Assembly (NCBI GenBank): GCA_910584325.1
Contig: CAJTZH010000015.1
Location: 1-36,618, forward strand
Reading direction: 5' to 3'
Length of the DNA stretch: 36,618 nucleotides
Source: an uncultured Lachnospiraceae bacterium
Lineage (GTDB): Bacteria > Bacillota > Clostridia > Lachnospirales > Lachnospiraceae
Position numbers and translations under genes: made by a program. The notes beneath the pieces were generated by a model. It saw nothing but the letters and a program-made list of their open reading frames with translations, was not told where the DNA came from and did no database searches. This document shows, in pieces, positions 6,999 to 16,682 of the stretch (positions are counted from its first letter, which is position 1; each line of letters opens with the position of its first letter).

Positions 6999-8195
6999 TC
7001 AACAATTATAAAATTTTGCCGTAACTTTTGCTCCCGCAGAACCATTTTCAACAATCAGCTCTCCGCCGCACCGTTCGCACAGAAGTTTACAGATATAAAG
7101 CCCCATACCGAAATGTGTCTTATCATTTTCCTTATCGCCCCGGTAAAAAGGATTTGACGCACATTCCAGCCCCTCCCTGGAAAATCCTTGCCCGTCGTCC
7201 TCCACCGTCAACAAAAATGTTTTATTTTCCATATTCGCGGAAGCAGTCACTTTTGTCTGCGCAAAACGAAACGCATTGGATACCAGATTTTCATAAATCT
7301 CCAGAACAAACTCTTCATCTAAAAACAAATTTTCACTGTCCATCCTGTTTTCAAAGCAAAACGCTTTCTGTCCGCAGAGCATCTCACCGCTCTTTTTCAA
7401 TTGCTCCAATAATAAAGCGGAAGAAATATTTTTCTTTTCACAGACCAGCTCAGAAAGATTCTGCACAGCCGTCATCTTTTCCGTATAATTCTCGAGACGT
7501 TCCACCTGTCCGTTTATCATGGACAAAATCTCCGTCATTTTCTCTGCCGATACCTGTCCTTTCGGCACATACCGGGTAAGAAAATCCGTATAGCCGCGCA
7601 GTACCGTAAGCGGCGTTCTTAAATCATGGGAAAACGCTCTGTTTAACCGTTTTCTCTCTTCTAAAAGAGTCCACATTTCCCGGTTGTTCTTATCCAGCTC
7701 TTTGCGCATTTCTTCAAAAGAACTGCACAAAAGTCCCATCTCATTTTCTTTTTTATACCCAAGGCTAAAATCAAGATTATTCTCGGAAATTTTTTGTGAT
7801 GCATCCATCAGCATCGTAATCGGTTTCTTTAATTCCCTGTTATAAAAAAGCCTTCCCGTAACGACAAGGCAGAATGCGACCCACAATACCATCCATAACG
7901 CCTGACCATATCCAATCAGCCACGAAACAAGCTGATGCCTGTACCAATCTTTATCCATCCAATTTTCACTGCTCTCTATCCGGTATATAGGATTGCCGTC
8001 ATCATCATATCCGAACGTTACTTTCTGCAACGAAGGCGAGAGCGGCTGTTTCGCATACTGCCGCTCATACCATTCCTGCATATGATTCGTTCCGATGCCG
8101 ATAGCATAAACGCCTATTACGGAAATAATAACCCAGAGCGGCATATATTTTACCAGACTCCACTTTAGGGAATTGTGCTTCTTTATTTTATCCAT
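6999..8195 (-). CDS. Sensor histidine kinase, two-component system
   Basis: 398 aa. The first membrane helix (about 15-35) and the second (about 98-118) enclose an extracytoplasmic sensor region of only about 60 residues. A HAMP-like linker follows, then the HisKA motif FSHDLRTPLTVLRGY with the phospho-accepting His near residue 190. The HATPase_c domain shows N-box ENLVSNAFRFA, G1 DDGQGFSREG and G2 GMGLYICKLLCERCGG. Its start overlaps the 3' end of the response regulator by 13 bases, so the two are translationally coupled. The next gene downstream is an ABC-2 exporter, which suggests that the pair senses an envelope stress or antimicrobial. The ligand is unknown. Confidence 0.93.
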   Translation of the reverse strand: MDKIKKHNSLKWSLVKYMPLWVIISVIGVYAIGIGTNHMQEWYERQYAKQPLSPSLQKVTFGYDDDGNPIYRIESSENWMDKDWYRHQLVSWLIGYGQALWMVLWVAFCLVVTGRLFYNRELKKPITMLMDASQKISENNLDFSLGYKKENEMGLLCSSFEEMRKELDKNNREMWTLLEERKRLNRAFSHDLRTPLTVLRGYTDFLTRYVPKGQVSAEKMTEILSMINGQVERLENYTEKMTAVQNLSELVCEKKNISSALLLEQLKKSGEMLCGQKAFCFENRMDSENLFLDEEFVLEIYENLVSNAFRFAQTKVTASANMENKTFLLTVEDDGQGFSREGLECASNPFYRGDKENDKTHFGMGLYICKLLCERCGGELIVENGSAGAKVTAKFYNC

Positions 8196-8854
8196 TTATA
8201 GCCAATCCCCCAGACCGTTTCCAGATGGTATTCCTCGTTATACAGTGAAAGTTTCGAGCGGATTCTGCGTATATGTTCCGCCACAACGCCGGAGTCCCCC
8301 TGCGCGTCAAAGCCCCAGATTCTTTCGTAAATCCGTTCCTTGTCAAAAACCTGTCCCAGATTCAGGGACAACAGCTCAATAATTTCATATTCCTTGCGGG
8401 CAAACGCTATCACATCCTCCTCCGCGCGGACTGTCTTTGCCGAATAGTCAATTGAAAGCTTTCCGTAAAACTTTACATTGACTACCGCCTGATTTCTGTG
8501 TTCCCGCCGGATATGCGCCGCCACCCGGGCGCCGAGTTCCTCTATCGAAAACGGTTTCACAATATAATCGTCTCCGCCCGCCGCAAATCCCGTTATCTTA
8601 TCTGCCTCCTCAATCCTTGCCGTCAGAAACAGAATCGGACAGTTTACATAATCCCTGATTCTTTTACAGACCGAGATTCCGTTCAGTTCCGGCATGTTGA
8701 CATCAAGAAGAATGATATCAGGCTGTTTTACTGCCAGCTCCAGCGCCTCCTGTCCGTTATACGCCCTTAAAACCTCATATCCGTTGATTTCAAAATAATC
8801 TTTGATAAGGCTGACAACATCCGCCTCATCATCCGCTATCAGGATTTTGTACAT
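8183..8854 (-). CDS. OmpR/PhoB-family response regulator
   Basis: 223 aa. The receiver domain has the acidic pair DDE near the N-terminus, the phospho-Asp in IILLDVNMPELNG, the conserved Thr in LFLTAR and Lys in IVKPF. The C-terminal winged helix ends VWGIGYKW, the trans-activation/recognition pattern of OmpR-type regulators. I use ATG 8854 (MYKILIADDE) because GGAGAG lies 7 bases upstream. The ORF extends 26 codons further with no site. It is coupled to the kinase gene and starts 28 bases after argS, so it may also be carried on a longer transcript. Likely target: the exporter genes at 4252-6882. Confidence 0.95.
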   Translation of the reverse strand: MYKILIADDEADVVSLIKDYFEINGYEVLRAYNGQEALELAVKQPDIILLDVNMPELNGISVCKRIRDYVNCPILFLTARIEEADKITGFAAGGDDYIVKPFSIEELGARVAAHIRREHRNQAVVNVKFYGKLSIDYSAKTVRAEEDVIAFARKEYEIIELLSLNLGQVFDKERIYERIWGFDAQGDSGVVAEHIRRIRSKLSLYNEEYHLETVWGIGYKWIK

Positions 8855-8882
8855 TTTAACTCTCCTACATTTCTTACTGTCC

Positions 8883-10655
8883 CTACATCCTGTCCGGCGC
8901 CTCAAACCCCAGCAAATCAATACACTGTTCAAGAACCTTTTTAGTAAGGACGAGAAGCGCGATAAAACCTAACTTCTTTTCCTCATCCTCCTCGGTAAGA
9001 ATCCTTGTCTCATGATAAAAACTGTTAAATGCGTCCGACAGACTATAGATATACTGGCATATCTTATGCGGCGCAATCTCCTGATAAGCCTGCGTAAGCA
9101 CTTCATTATACCTTGCAAGTTCCAGCATTAAAGACTTTTCCGAAGCATTGACCGGACTTGTGATATCCATGTCCTCCTCCACTACGACACCGCCCTGCTC
9201 CTCAAAATTTCTGAGAATCGATTTAATACGGACAATCGTGTACAAAATATACGGTCCCGTACTTCCCTCAAAGGAAGCGAAACGCTCAATATCAAAGATA
9301 TAGTCTTTGGACGACTGATTCGATAAATCACCGTATTTCACCGCCGCCAGACCTACCACCCTGGCAGTTTTTTTCGCATCCTCCTCGGACATATTTTTGT
9401 TTTCCGCCATCTTCTGATAAACGGCGTCATTGACATCCGAAATGAGCTGCTCTAACCGCATGACTCCTCCGGTACGGGTCTTAAACGGTTTCCCGTCCCT
9501 GCCGTTCATTGTACCCAGTCCCATAAAGATTAATTCGGTATCCTCTCCTACAATCCCCGCCTTTTTTGCCACACGAAACACCTGTGTAAAATGCATTTCC
9601 TGACGCTTATCGGTTATGTAGATATAACGTTCCGGCGCATAGTCCTGTTCCCTCTGAACCATCGTCGCAAGGTCGGATGTCGCGTAAAGCGCCGCGCCGT
9701 CCGACTTACGGATAATACAAGGCGGCATCTCTTTCGCGTCCGTCTCTTCTGCCACATCAACTACCAGCGCTCCCTGACTTTCATGAGCAAGTCCCCTTTT
9801 AACCAAATCCTGCACCATATCGGCAATATAAGGCTTTGCGTCGCTTTCTCCTTTCCATACGTCAAACTGTACGTTCAGATTATCATAATTTCTCTTTAAA
9901 TCCGGCAGCGACACATTCATGATATGCTCCCAGAGCGCCATATACGCTTTATAGCCATTTTGCACTTTAACGGTTGCCAGATGCGTGCGCTCCATAAAAG
10001 CGGCGTCCTCCTTGCTTCTCGCACTTGCGGCCGGATAAATTTGAGCAAGCTCCGCAAGCGTAAACGGCGCTTCCTGAGGATATTCTCCGTCAAAATTCTC
10101 ATCAAAATACACAAGTTCCGGTTTCATATCCCTTAACTGTTCGATAATCAGTCCCATCTGAAGTCCCCAGTCGCCGAGATGCACATCGCCGATTACCGTA
10201 TTTCCGGCATGTCTCATAATCCGCTTGACACTCTCTCCGATAATTGCCGTACGCAGATGTCCGATATGAAGCGGTTTTGCCACATTGGCTCCGCCGTAAT
10301 CAATCACAATGGTCTTTGGATGTTCTTCCTTGTCATACCCAAGGTCTCCGTCAACAAGCATTTTGTCCACGTAGTCTGCCGCAATGAAATTCGTAATACA
10401 TAAATTAATAAATCCCGGATTCACTGCCTCTACACTGGAAAAATAAAAACTCTTTTTTAACTCCGCAACCACTTCTTCCGCAATCTTAATCGGCGCCTTT
10501 TTATACTCCTTTGCCGCCGCCATCGCCCCGTTACACTGAAATTCACACAAATCGGGACGGTTGGAAACAGTCGCCTTCCCATACTTCGCGTCATAACCGC
10601 ACGCCTCAAATGCCTCCTCACATGCTTCTGTCAAACATTCCAATAACTTTTTCAT
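8883..10655 (-). CDS. argS: Arginyl-tRNA synthetase
   Basis: Charges tRNA-Arg with arginine in the cytoplasm. 590 aa, near the usual length. It has the N-terminal Arg-S additional domain (about 1-90), the class I HIGH signature in GANVAKPLHIGHLRTAIIG (about 125-143), and a C-terminal DALR anticodon-binding domain (from about 475). As in many ArgRSs, the KMSKS loop is degenerate. ATG 10655 follows AGAGGA by 8 bases; the ORF opens two codons earlier with GTG. It lies in a co-directional run after ppk (30-bp gap), and the response regulator starts 28 bases beyond it. Confidence 0.97.
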   Translation of the reverse strand: MKKLLECLTEACEEAFEACGYDAKYGKATVSNRPDLCEFQCNGAMAAAKEYKKAPIKIAEEVVAELKKSFYFSSVEAVNPGFINLCITNFIAADYVDKMLVDGDLGYDKEEHPKTIVIDYGGANVAKPLHIGHLRTAIIGESVKRIMRHAGNTVIGDVHLGDWGLQMGLIIEQLRDMKPELVYFDENFDGEYPQEAPFTLAELAQIYPAASARSKEDAAFMERTHLATVKVQNGYKAYMALWEHIMNVSLPDLKRNYDNLNVQFDVWKGESDAKPYIADMVQDLVKRGLAHESQGALVVDVAEETDAKEMPPCIIRKSDGAALYATSDLATMVQREQDYAPERYIYITDKRQEMHFTQVFRVAKKAGIVGEDTELIFMGLGTMNGRDGKPFKTRTGGVMRLEQLISDVNDAVYQKMAENKNMSEEDAKKTARVVGLAAVKYGDLSNQSSKDYIFDIERFASFEGSTGPYILYTIVRIKSILRNFEEQGGVVVEEDMDITSPVNASEKSLMLELARYNEVLTQAYQEIAPHKICQYIYSLSDAFNSFYHETRILTEEDEEKKLGFIALLVLTKKVLEQCIDLLGFEAPDRM

Positions 10656-10685
10656 AATCACATTCCTCTGCTTTTTTATCCTTGA

Positions 10686-12797
10686 TTATCCACGGTTATC
10701 CCGCGGTAAAAACACTCTTTTTCTCTCTTCCTTGCTATCCTGCTTTGCCAGTTTCTTCGCTTCCACACAAAACATCTTCTGCGAATCTGTCTGCTGTTTT
10801 CCTCTGCGGTCTGCCTTGATATAGGAACCGTCACGCTGTTTGATGTGGCTTCCCATGTTGTCCTCAAGCTGAAGATTTAAAATATGCAGGAGTTCTCTCT
10901 TAAGTTCCTCTTTCTCCACCGGAAACAGAATTTCCACACGTTTATCTAAGTTTCTCGGCATCCAGTCCGCGCTGGCGCAGTAAATTTCTTCCCTGCCGTC
11001 GTTTTTGAAATAAAAGATGCGGCTGTGTTCGAGAAAGTTACCGACAATGGAGCGGACCTCTATATTCTCGCTCACTTCGGGGATTCCCGGTATCAGACTA
11101 CAGATTCCCCTGACAATCAGCGAAATTTTAACACCTGCACAGGACGCCTCATACAGCGCCGCAATCAGCTCTTTATCGCACAGAGAATTCATCTTGGCAA
11201 TAATTCGTGCCTGTCTGCCTTCCCTCGCGTATTTGGTCTCTCTGCCAATCAGATACAAAAAACGGCTTCTCAGCCAAATAGGCGCCAATGCCAGCTTATT
11301 CCACGCAAGCGGTTCCGAGTATCCCGAAATCATATTAAACACGGCAGTCGCATCCTCACCGATTTCGTTTGACGCCGTCAGCAGTCCGATATCCGTATAC
11401 AGTTTAGCCGTCGCGTCGTTATAATTTCCCGTTCCCAGATGGACATACCGGACAATGCCTTCCTCCTCACGCCTTACAATTAACGTAATCTTACTGTGCG
11501 TCTTTAAGCCTACCAGACCGTAAATGACATGGCATCCTGCCTTTTCCAGCTTCTTCGCCCAAATGATATTATTTTCTTCGTCAAACCTTGCCTTTAATTC
11601 CACAAGAACCGTAACCTGTTTCCCGTTTTCCGCCGCCTGCGCAAGCGCCGAAATAATCGGAGAATTACCGCTGACGCGGTACAGCGTCTGCTTGATGGCA
11701 AGCACCTGCGAATCGGCAGCCGCCTGACGCACCAGTTCCATCACCGGCTCAAACGTCTCGTAAGGGTGGTGCAGAAGAATATCCTGCCGCTTTATCTGCG
11801 TAAAAATATCCTCCTCATCATTGAGTCCCGCCGGTTTCTGTGGAATATACTGTTCCGTTTTAAAACGCTCGAATCCTTCCAGTCCGTAAACTTTCATGAG
11901 AAATGTCAAATCCAGCGGACCATTGATATAATAGATTTCCTCGTCCTTAATTTCAAGGTTCTTCTTCAAAATCTTTAACAGCCTTTTATCGATTTTATCT
12001 TCGGTCTCCAGTTTGAGCGCTGCGCCCCACTGACGTTTTTTGAGCTGTTTCTGGATTTCGGTGAGCAAATCTTCCGTCTCCTCCTCGTCTATCTCAAAAT
12101 CGGAATTTCTCATAATCCGGTACGGATAGGCGCAGATGACGTTATAGTTCAAAAACAGCTTATCGATATTCATCTCGATAATTTCTTCCAACAAAATAAT
12201 CGACGTTCCGTCTTTATCCGGCAGTCTGATAATTCTCGGAAGCACGGACGGCACCTGAACCGTGGCAAACTCGATTTCCGTATCCTCCGTCTTCTTGCGT
12301 ATCAGCGCGCCGATATTTAAGGATTTATTGCGAATTAACGGAAACGGTCTCGACGAATCGACCGCCATCGGCGTTAATACAGGATATACTTCCTCCTTAA
12401 AAAACTTATCCACAAAGTCCTTCTGCTCGCTGTTTAATTCTTCATGACCGTCCAGTATCTTCACGCCGTTCTGAATCAGAAGCGGAATAAGAGAGCGCGT
12501 ATAAGTGGAATACTGCGCCGTCACAAATTCATGCGCCTTCTCGTTAATTTTTTCAAGCTGCTCCGCAGGTTTCAGACCCGCGATATCTTTTTTCAGATAT
12601 CCCGCTTCCATCATATTTTTGAGAGACGCAATGCGGACCATAAAAAATTCATCGAGATTTGACGCCGTAATACTCAAAAATTTCAGCCGTTCAAACAACG
12701 GCGTATTCTTATCTCTCGCGTTGGAAAGCACGCGCTTATTAAATTCCAGCCAGCTCAATTCCCGGTTTTCATAATATTCCGCCTTATCAAATTCCAT
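10686..12797 (-). CDS. ppk1: Polyphosphate kinase 1
   Basis: Membrane-associated or cytosolic enzyme that polymerises the gamma-phosphate of ATP into polyphosphate, reversibly. 703 aa. The N domain begins with the family hallmark NRELSWLEFNKRVL. The two phospholipase D-like catalytic domains carry the autophosphorylated His in GLVGLKTHSKITLIVRR, and later EHSRIFYF and SADWMPRNLDKRVE. ATG 12797 follows AAGGTG by 7 bases. The C-terminal 40 residues are basic and polar, as is common in Firmicutes. The gene starts 26 bases after ppx, so synthesis and degradation of polyphosphate are encoded together. Confidence 0.97.
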   Translation of the reverse strand: MEFDKAEYYENRELSWLEFNKRVLSNARDKNTPLFERLKFLSITASNLDEFFMVRIASLKNMMEAGYLKKDIAGLKPAEQLEKINEKAHEFVTAQYSTYTRSLIPLLIQNGVKILDGHEELNSEQKDFVDKFFKEEVYPVLTPMAVDSSRPFPLIRNKSLNIGALIRKKTEDTEIEFATVQVPSVLPRIIRLPDKDGTSIILLEEIIEMNIDKLFLNYNVICAYPYRIMRNSDFEIDEEETEDLLTEIQKQLKKRQWGAALKLETEDKIDKRLLKILKKNLEIKDEEIYYINGPLDLTFLMKVYGLEGFERFKTEQYIPQKPAGLNDEEDIFTQIKRQDILLHHPYETFEPVMELVRQAAADSQVLAIKQTLYRVSGNSPIISALAQAAENGKQVTVLVELKARFDEENNIIWAKKLEKAGCHVIYGLVGLKTHSKITLIVRREEEGIVRYVHLGTGNYNDATAKLYTDIGLLTASNEIGEDATAVFNMISGYSEPLAWNKLALAPIWLRSRFLYLIGRETKYAREGRQARIIAKMNSLCDKELIAALYEASCAGVKISLIVRGICSLIPGIPEVSENIEVRSIVGNFLEHSRIFYFKNDGREEIYCASADWMPRNLDKRVEILFPVEKEELKRELLHILNLQLEDNMGSHIKQRDGSYIKADRRGKQQTDSQKMFCVEAKKLAKQDSKEERKRVFLPRDNRG

Positions 12798-12823
12798 GCT
12801 CACACCTTCTTTACATTATGCTC

Positions 12824-14356
12824 TTAATGATGTTTAACTTTTATAACCGGCTTCACGCCGTATGCCTGTTCAAAAAGAAATGTTTTCTCCGGGAACAATC
12901 CCCGCTCAATCGTCAAATCTTCATATGAGTACACAGTAATGCGCAGCTCCTTCTCCTCAAGGGAAACTTTCATCTCGCTGCATTTCTGTTTGTGTGTTTT
13001 ATCAAGCGCGTTGCTGATTCGCAGAATTGCCGCCAGTTTTAAAACAGTCATCGCCGCGGACTTCGAAAGTCCCTGACTGATAAGATGCTCAAACGTCGTA
13101 TCCTCCGAATTACAACGCACGATATTTGCCACCATCACACGTTCCAGATGGGAAATACCGATAATTTCTGTTTTCATGATAATACTGAAACTACAGTCTC
13201 CCGGATAACTGACGTTAATATATTTGCCGCACTCATGGAGAATCGCGGAAACCTGCATCAACAGCCGCTCTTTTTTTCCGAGTCCGTGCAGTTTTTTCAT
13301 CGCGTCAAATATCAGCAGGCAGCTTTTCTCGACAAACCGGATGTGCTCCTCATTGGACATGTATCGTCTGGCAGTCACGCGTGAGGAATGGATGGTATCG
13401 TCATAAAAGTTTCTGTCCGCCTTAATCTTTTTATTCCGCTCCGCATAATCCGCCACAATCCCGTCGCAAAGCCTCATATTGGACGTCCAGACCGCGGTAG
13501 CGCCCGTAATCTCCAGAATTTTTTTATAAATCATCAGGCTTGGAATCAGAATACTGACATGGTCTCTGGGAATATTAAATTCTGTCTCTATCCGTTCGGC
13601 GGACAATACAATAATTCTCTCATACTGCCTGTCATACTCTTCTTTTGTAATATACGTTCTCCCTTCCTGCTCCATAAATCCGTTAAACAGATAACCTATG
13701 TTGTCGCCGGTCATAATCATATTTTTTATTTCTGTTCCGCGGAAGAAAATCTTACGGATATCTTCCATATCGTCGTCGATATATTCTTCAAGAACGCTGC
13801 GATACTTTTCGCCCGATACCGACAGTTTTGCCATAACTTCCCGCACACGCAGAGAGCCTAAAAGCGAGTTCTGCGTCGTGATTAGCTTACCGTCGTCAAA
13901 CAATGTCAGCTGGGAGCTTCCGTTGCCGATATCCACCAGCACGGTTCCTTCTTTAATAATATTCTCAAAATCCGGCTGTTTTAGGGCAATTGCCTTGTTA
14001 TACACAAAGCGGATTTCCGAATTACTCAGTACGTCCACTCTCAGTCCCGTACGCACCAGAATACGGTCTACAATATTCTGGCAGTTTTCCGCCTCCCTCA
14101 CCGCGCTGGTAGCGCATACTCTGCAATTATCAACGCCATAAGATTTCATGATTTTACAGAAATCATATAAAACCTCGCACACCTCGTCGATAACGTCAAA
14201 ATTAATATATTTTTCGTTAAATGAATTTTTACCCAGTTCAATTACATGGGCGATTCTGTCAATTTCGTTAATTCCGTTTTTGCCGCCAATTTCATAAATT
14301 TTCATTTCCAGTTCATATGAACCTACTTCAATTGCCGCAAACATTAAAACTGCCAT
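12824..14356 (-). CDS. ppx: Ppx/GppA exopolyphosphatase with C-terminal HD domain
   Basis: Releases phosphate from polyphosphate ends and may also hydrolyse pppGpp. 510 aa. The ASKHA-type ATPase fold begins AAIEVGSYELEMKIYEI; phosphate loops are visible at CATSAVREA and VDIGNGSSQLTLF. The C-terminal HD-like domain (about 310-500) has ILHECGKYINVSYPGDCSF, where the HD pair is HE rather than HD. The more usual N-terminal DxGSN is EVGSY here, an unusual substitution at a catalytic loop. It forms an operon with ppk1 downstream. pheA ends 32 bases upstream. ATG 14356 is preceded by GGGGAATGAAAG. Confidence 0.93.
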   Translation of the reverse strand: MAVLMFAAIEVGSYELEMKIYEIGGKNGINEIDRIAHVIELGKNSFNEKYINFDVIDEVCEVLYDFCKIMKSYGVDNCRVCATSAVREAENCQNIVDRILVRTGLRVDVLSNSEIRFVYNKAIALKQPDFENIIKEGTVLVDIGNGSSQLTLFDDGKLITTQNSLLGSLRVREVMAKLSVSGEKYRSVLEEYIDDDMEDIRKIFFRGTEIKNMIMTGDNIGYLFNGFMEQEGRTYITKEEYDRQYERIIVLSAERIETEFNIPRDHVSILIPSLMIYKKILEITGATAVWTSNMRLCDGIVADYAERNKKIKADRNFYDDTIHSSRVTARRYMSNEEHIRFVEKSCLLIFDAMKKLHGLGKKERLLMQVSAILHECGKYINVSYPGDCSFSIIMKTEIIGISHLERVMVANIVRCNSEDTTFEHLISQGLSKSAAMTVLKLAAILRISNALDKTHKQKCSEMKVSLEEKELRITVYSYEDLTIERGLFPEKTFLFEQAYGVKPVIKVKHH

Positions 14357-14388
14357 CTTTCATTCCCCGCTTTTCGTTTCCTGTTTCA

Positions 14389-15519
14389 CTAATAATTCCC
14401 CAGTAATTTTATGTTCATCGCTTCTTCTTCTATACCGCGCAGGGCGTTCATAACGCTCGCGTCGTCGATATTTCCCATGAAATCAATAAAAAACCTGAAC
14501 TGCCATGCCTTTCCCTCAATCGGTCTTGATTCAATCTTTGTCATGTTCAGTCCGTTGTATATAATATGGCTTAACATATCGTAAAGACTGCCCGCCGTAT
14601 GCTCCGTCTCAAAACAGATGCTCACTTTGCCTGCACTCTTTAAAAACGCTCTCTTATTGGAGACAATCACAAACCTTGTCGTATTATTGTCGTCCGTGTT
14701 AATTCTCTCCTGTAAAACATCAAGTCCGTAAAGCTTCGCCGCCTCCACGCTGGCAATTGCCGCCTGCGACTTATCGCCGTCCTCCATCACCTTTTTGGCA
14801 CTGACCGCCGTATTGATCATCTCACTCGTCTGCCATTCCTGATGCCCGTTTAAAAAACTTCTGCACTGCATCAACGCCTGCGCATGGGAACAGACCCGCT
14901 TAACGTCTTCCTCCTTTGCGCCCGGAAGTCCTAAAAGCGCGTGTTCCACCTTTATATACGTCTCCGCGACAATAAAATTATTGTATTCCTGAAGCAAATC
15001 ATAGACGTCACTGACGATGCCCGCCGTCGAATTTTCAATCGGCAGCACCGCGTAATCGGCCTCCCCCCGCTTCACTGCTTCCATCGCGTCACGCCATGTC
15101 TTTACATTATAGTTATCGACGTCCTCACCGAAAAATCTTTTAACCGCTATGTATGCGTATGCGCCCGGCACACCCTGATAAACAACCCTGCACCCTTTTA
15201 CCGGCAGTTCGTCAAGCGCCTCGTAGTCTTCGCGCAGTGTCTTCCCCATAGACTCTAACAACATATACTGGTACTTACGGCTGTTCGCCATTATCTGTGT
15301 AAATATCTCATTGATGCTGCGCTTATTCATCTCATTGGTGACAAGCTGCTCAATCACGCTTAATTTCTGCTGCTCTCTCTCTGGGTCAAGAACCTTTTTT
15401 CCGGTTTCAATTTTATATTTCGCGACATTGGTAGTCAGCTCCATCCTCTTTTCAAAAAGCTTTACCAATTCTTTGTCCACACAATCTATTTCACTGCGTA
15501 TTTCCTGTAAATCTATCAT
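14389..15519 (-). CDS. pheA: Bifunctional chorismate mutase / prephenate dehydratase
   Basis: Turns chorismate into prephenate and then phenylpyruvate for phenylalanine synthesis. 376 aa with three parts. A chorismate mutase helix bundle covers about 1-90 (IDLQEIRSEIDCVDKELV, with KYKIETGKKV). The prephenate dehydratase domain covers about 110-285, with GVPGAYAYIAVKRFFG, ENSTAGIVSDVYDLL and the TTRFVIVSN motif. A C-terminal ACT domain starts near 295, with the phenylalanine-binding ESRPIEGKAWQFRFFID motif. ATG 15519 follows GGAGGAATT; the ORF opens with TTG upstream. It heads a co-directional run through ppx, ppk1 and argS. No leader-peptide attenuator is evident in the 148-bp gap. Confidence 0.96.
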   Translation of the reverse strand: MIDLQEIRSEIDCVDKELVKLFEKRMELTTNVAKYKIETGKKVLDPEREQQKLSVIEQLVTNEMNKRSINEIFTQIMANSRKYQYMLLESMGKTLREDYEALDELPVKGCRVVYQGVPGAYAYIAVKRFFGEDVDNYNVKTWRDAMEAVKRGEADYAVLPIENSTAGIVSDVYDLLQEYNNFIVAETYIKVEHALLGLPGAKEEDVKRVCSHAQALMQCRSFLNGHQEWQTSEMINTAVSAKKVMEDGDKSQAAIASVEAAKLYGLDVLQERINTDDNNTTRFVIVSNKRAFLKSAGKVSICFETEHTAGSLYDMLSHIIYNGLNMTKIESRPIEGKAWQFRFFIDFMGNIDDASVMNALRGIEEEAMNIKLLGNY

Positions 15520-15568
15520 AATTCCTCCAAACAAACGTATTCTCTCCTTAGTATATCACATTTTCCTG

Positions 15569-15577
15569 ATTATAACA
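15569..15577 (-). promoter_or_regulatory. Extended -10 promoter element upstream of pheA
   Basis: On the minus strand TGTTATAAT is a perfect extended -10 (TGnTATAAT), 50 bases from the pheA start. No good -35 is seen at 17 bp, where the sequence is A-rich. A second extended -10, TGATATACT, lies about 15 bases further downstream. Confidence 0.55.
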
Positions 15578-15594
15578 GTTTTTTTCTTTTTGTT

Positions 15595-15623
15595 GTTACA
15601 ACTTACCGTTTATATGGTATACT
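15595..15623 (+). promoter_or_regulatory. Sigma-A promoter of the DUF5050 gene
   Basis: GTTACA (15595-15600), a 17-bp spacer and TATACT (15618-15623) on the plus strand. It lies back to back with the pheA promoter region and 45 bases before the gene. Confidence 0.58.
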
Positions 15624-15667
15624 TATAAGAACAAAGCAAGAATATTTTTAAAAACAGAGGTGATTTT

Positions 15668-16681
15668 ATGCCCAACAAACTGAAAACAAGACTGATTACC
15701 GGTTTTATGATTGTACTTGTGATTGCCGCGGCGGCTGCCTACCTGTATCTGAACAGAACGATATACAACCCTGAGGGCGTCCGGGGCAACACGGCAGGTA
15801 ACTTAAACAACAACGGTATGTACTGCGAATACGACGGCAAAATTTACTTTGCCAATCCGTATGACAGAAACCGTCTGTACGTCATGAATTCGGACTGCTC
15901 TAATATCCGCAAATTAAACGACGACACTGTATGCAGCATCAATGTGTATGGCAAGTACATTTATTATGTCCGTAATAATTTTTCACCGGAAACAATGACG
16001 ATGGTGTTCCGCGGTCAGCTTCTCGGTGTCATCCGGACCAATTTAGACGGCAAAAAGCCTGCCTCGCTGTACGATTCGGTTGCCGGGGTCATCAACCTTT
16101 ACGGAAATGATTTGTACTACCAGCACTATTCCAACGACGAAGGATTTTCTTTTTATAAGGTAAAAATTGACGGCAAGGGAAATACAAGAATTAACGACGC
16201 AGGATATTTTCCTGCAAGCATTTATGGCAATTCGATATATTATGCCAATATTAACGGCAGCCACAGCATTTATTCCTACAACATAAAAACGGGCGCAAGC
16301 CTCCCTTATATGGATGCAAACGCCTATATGGTCGATATGCAGGGCGACTATATTTATTATATTGATTTGGATGACAATTATTCGCTGGTGCGCGCAAGCA
16401 CAGCCACACAGGATAAGGAAGTCCTCGTTGACGGCAAGGACGGGAAATGTATCAGCTACAACCTGTACAACAACGTCATCTTTTACCATGTTGAGGGAGA
16501 TGCCGCCGCTCTGTACCGCATGAATACGGACGGAACAAATAAAGAGCTTATCAGAAACGGCAACATTACCAATATCGGATGTACCTCACAGTATACGTTT
16601 TTCCAGATTTATGGCACAACCTCGCTCTACCGCGTCCCGACGACCGGCGGAACAAATGTTGAACTGGTTACAATCCAGTAA
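15668..16681 (+). CDS. Membrane-anchored beta-propeller-like protein (DUF5050 type)
   Basis: 337 aa. One N-terminal hydrophobic helix (about 8-27, no lipobox) anchors an extracytoplasmic domain built from repeated short beta units of the kind GNDLYYQHYS, GNSIYYANINGS and GDYIYYIDLDDN, each followed by a Tyr/Asn-rich turn and lines such as LYRMNTDGTN. That pattern fits the DUF5050 family of lipoprotein- or beta-propeller-like surface proteins common in Lachnospiraceae. The function is not known. AGAGGTG lies 6 bases before the ATG. Its stop codon sits one base from the stop of the convergent folBK gene, with no bidirectional terminator between them. Confidence 0.8.
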   Translation: MPNKLKTRLITGFMIVLVIAAAAAYLYLNRTIYNPEGVRGNTAGNLNNNGMYCEYDGKIYFANPYDRNRLYVMNSDCSNIRKLNDDTVCSINVYGKYIYYVRNNFSPETMTMVFRGQLLGVIRTNLDGKKPASLYDSVAGVINLYGNDLYYQHYSNDEGFSFYKVKIDGKGNTRINDAGYFPASIYGNSIYYANINGSHSIYSYNIKTGASLPYMDANAYMVDMQGDYIYYIDLDDNYSLVRASTATQDKEVLVDGKDGKCISYNLYNNVIFYHVEGDAAALYRMNTDGTNKELIRNGNITNIGCTSQYTFFQIYGTTSLYRVPTTGGTNVELVTIQ

Positions 16682-16682
16682 C

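Noticed and set aside
7028..7579. Plus-strand ORF of 183 codons opposite the kinase gene
   Set aside because: It is the mirror of the HATPase/HisKA coding region, with Pro/Ser/His-rich translation and no ribosome site.
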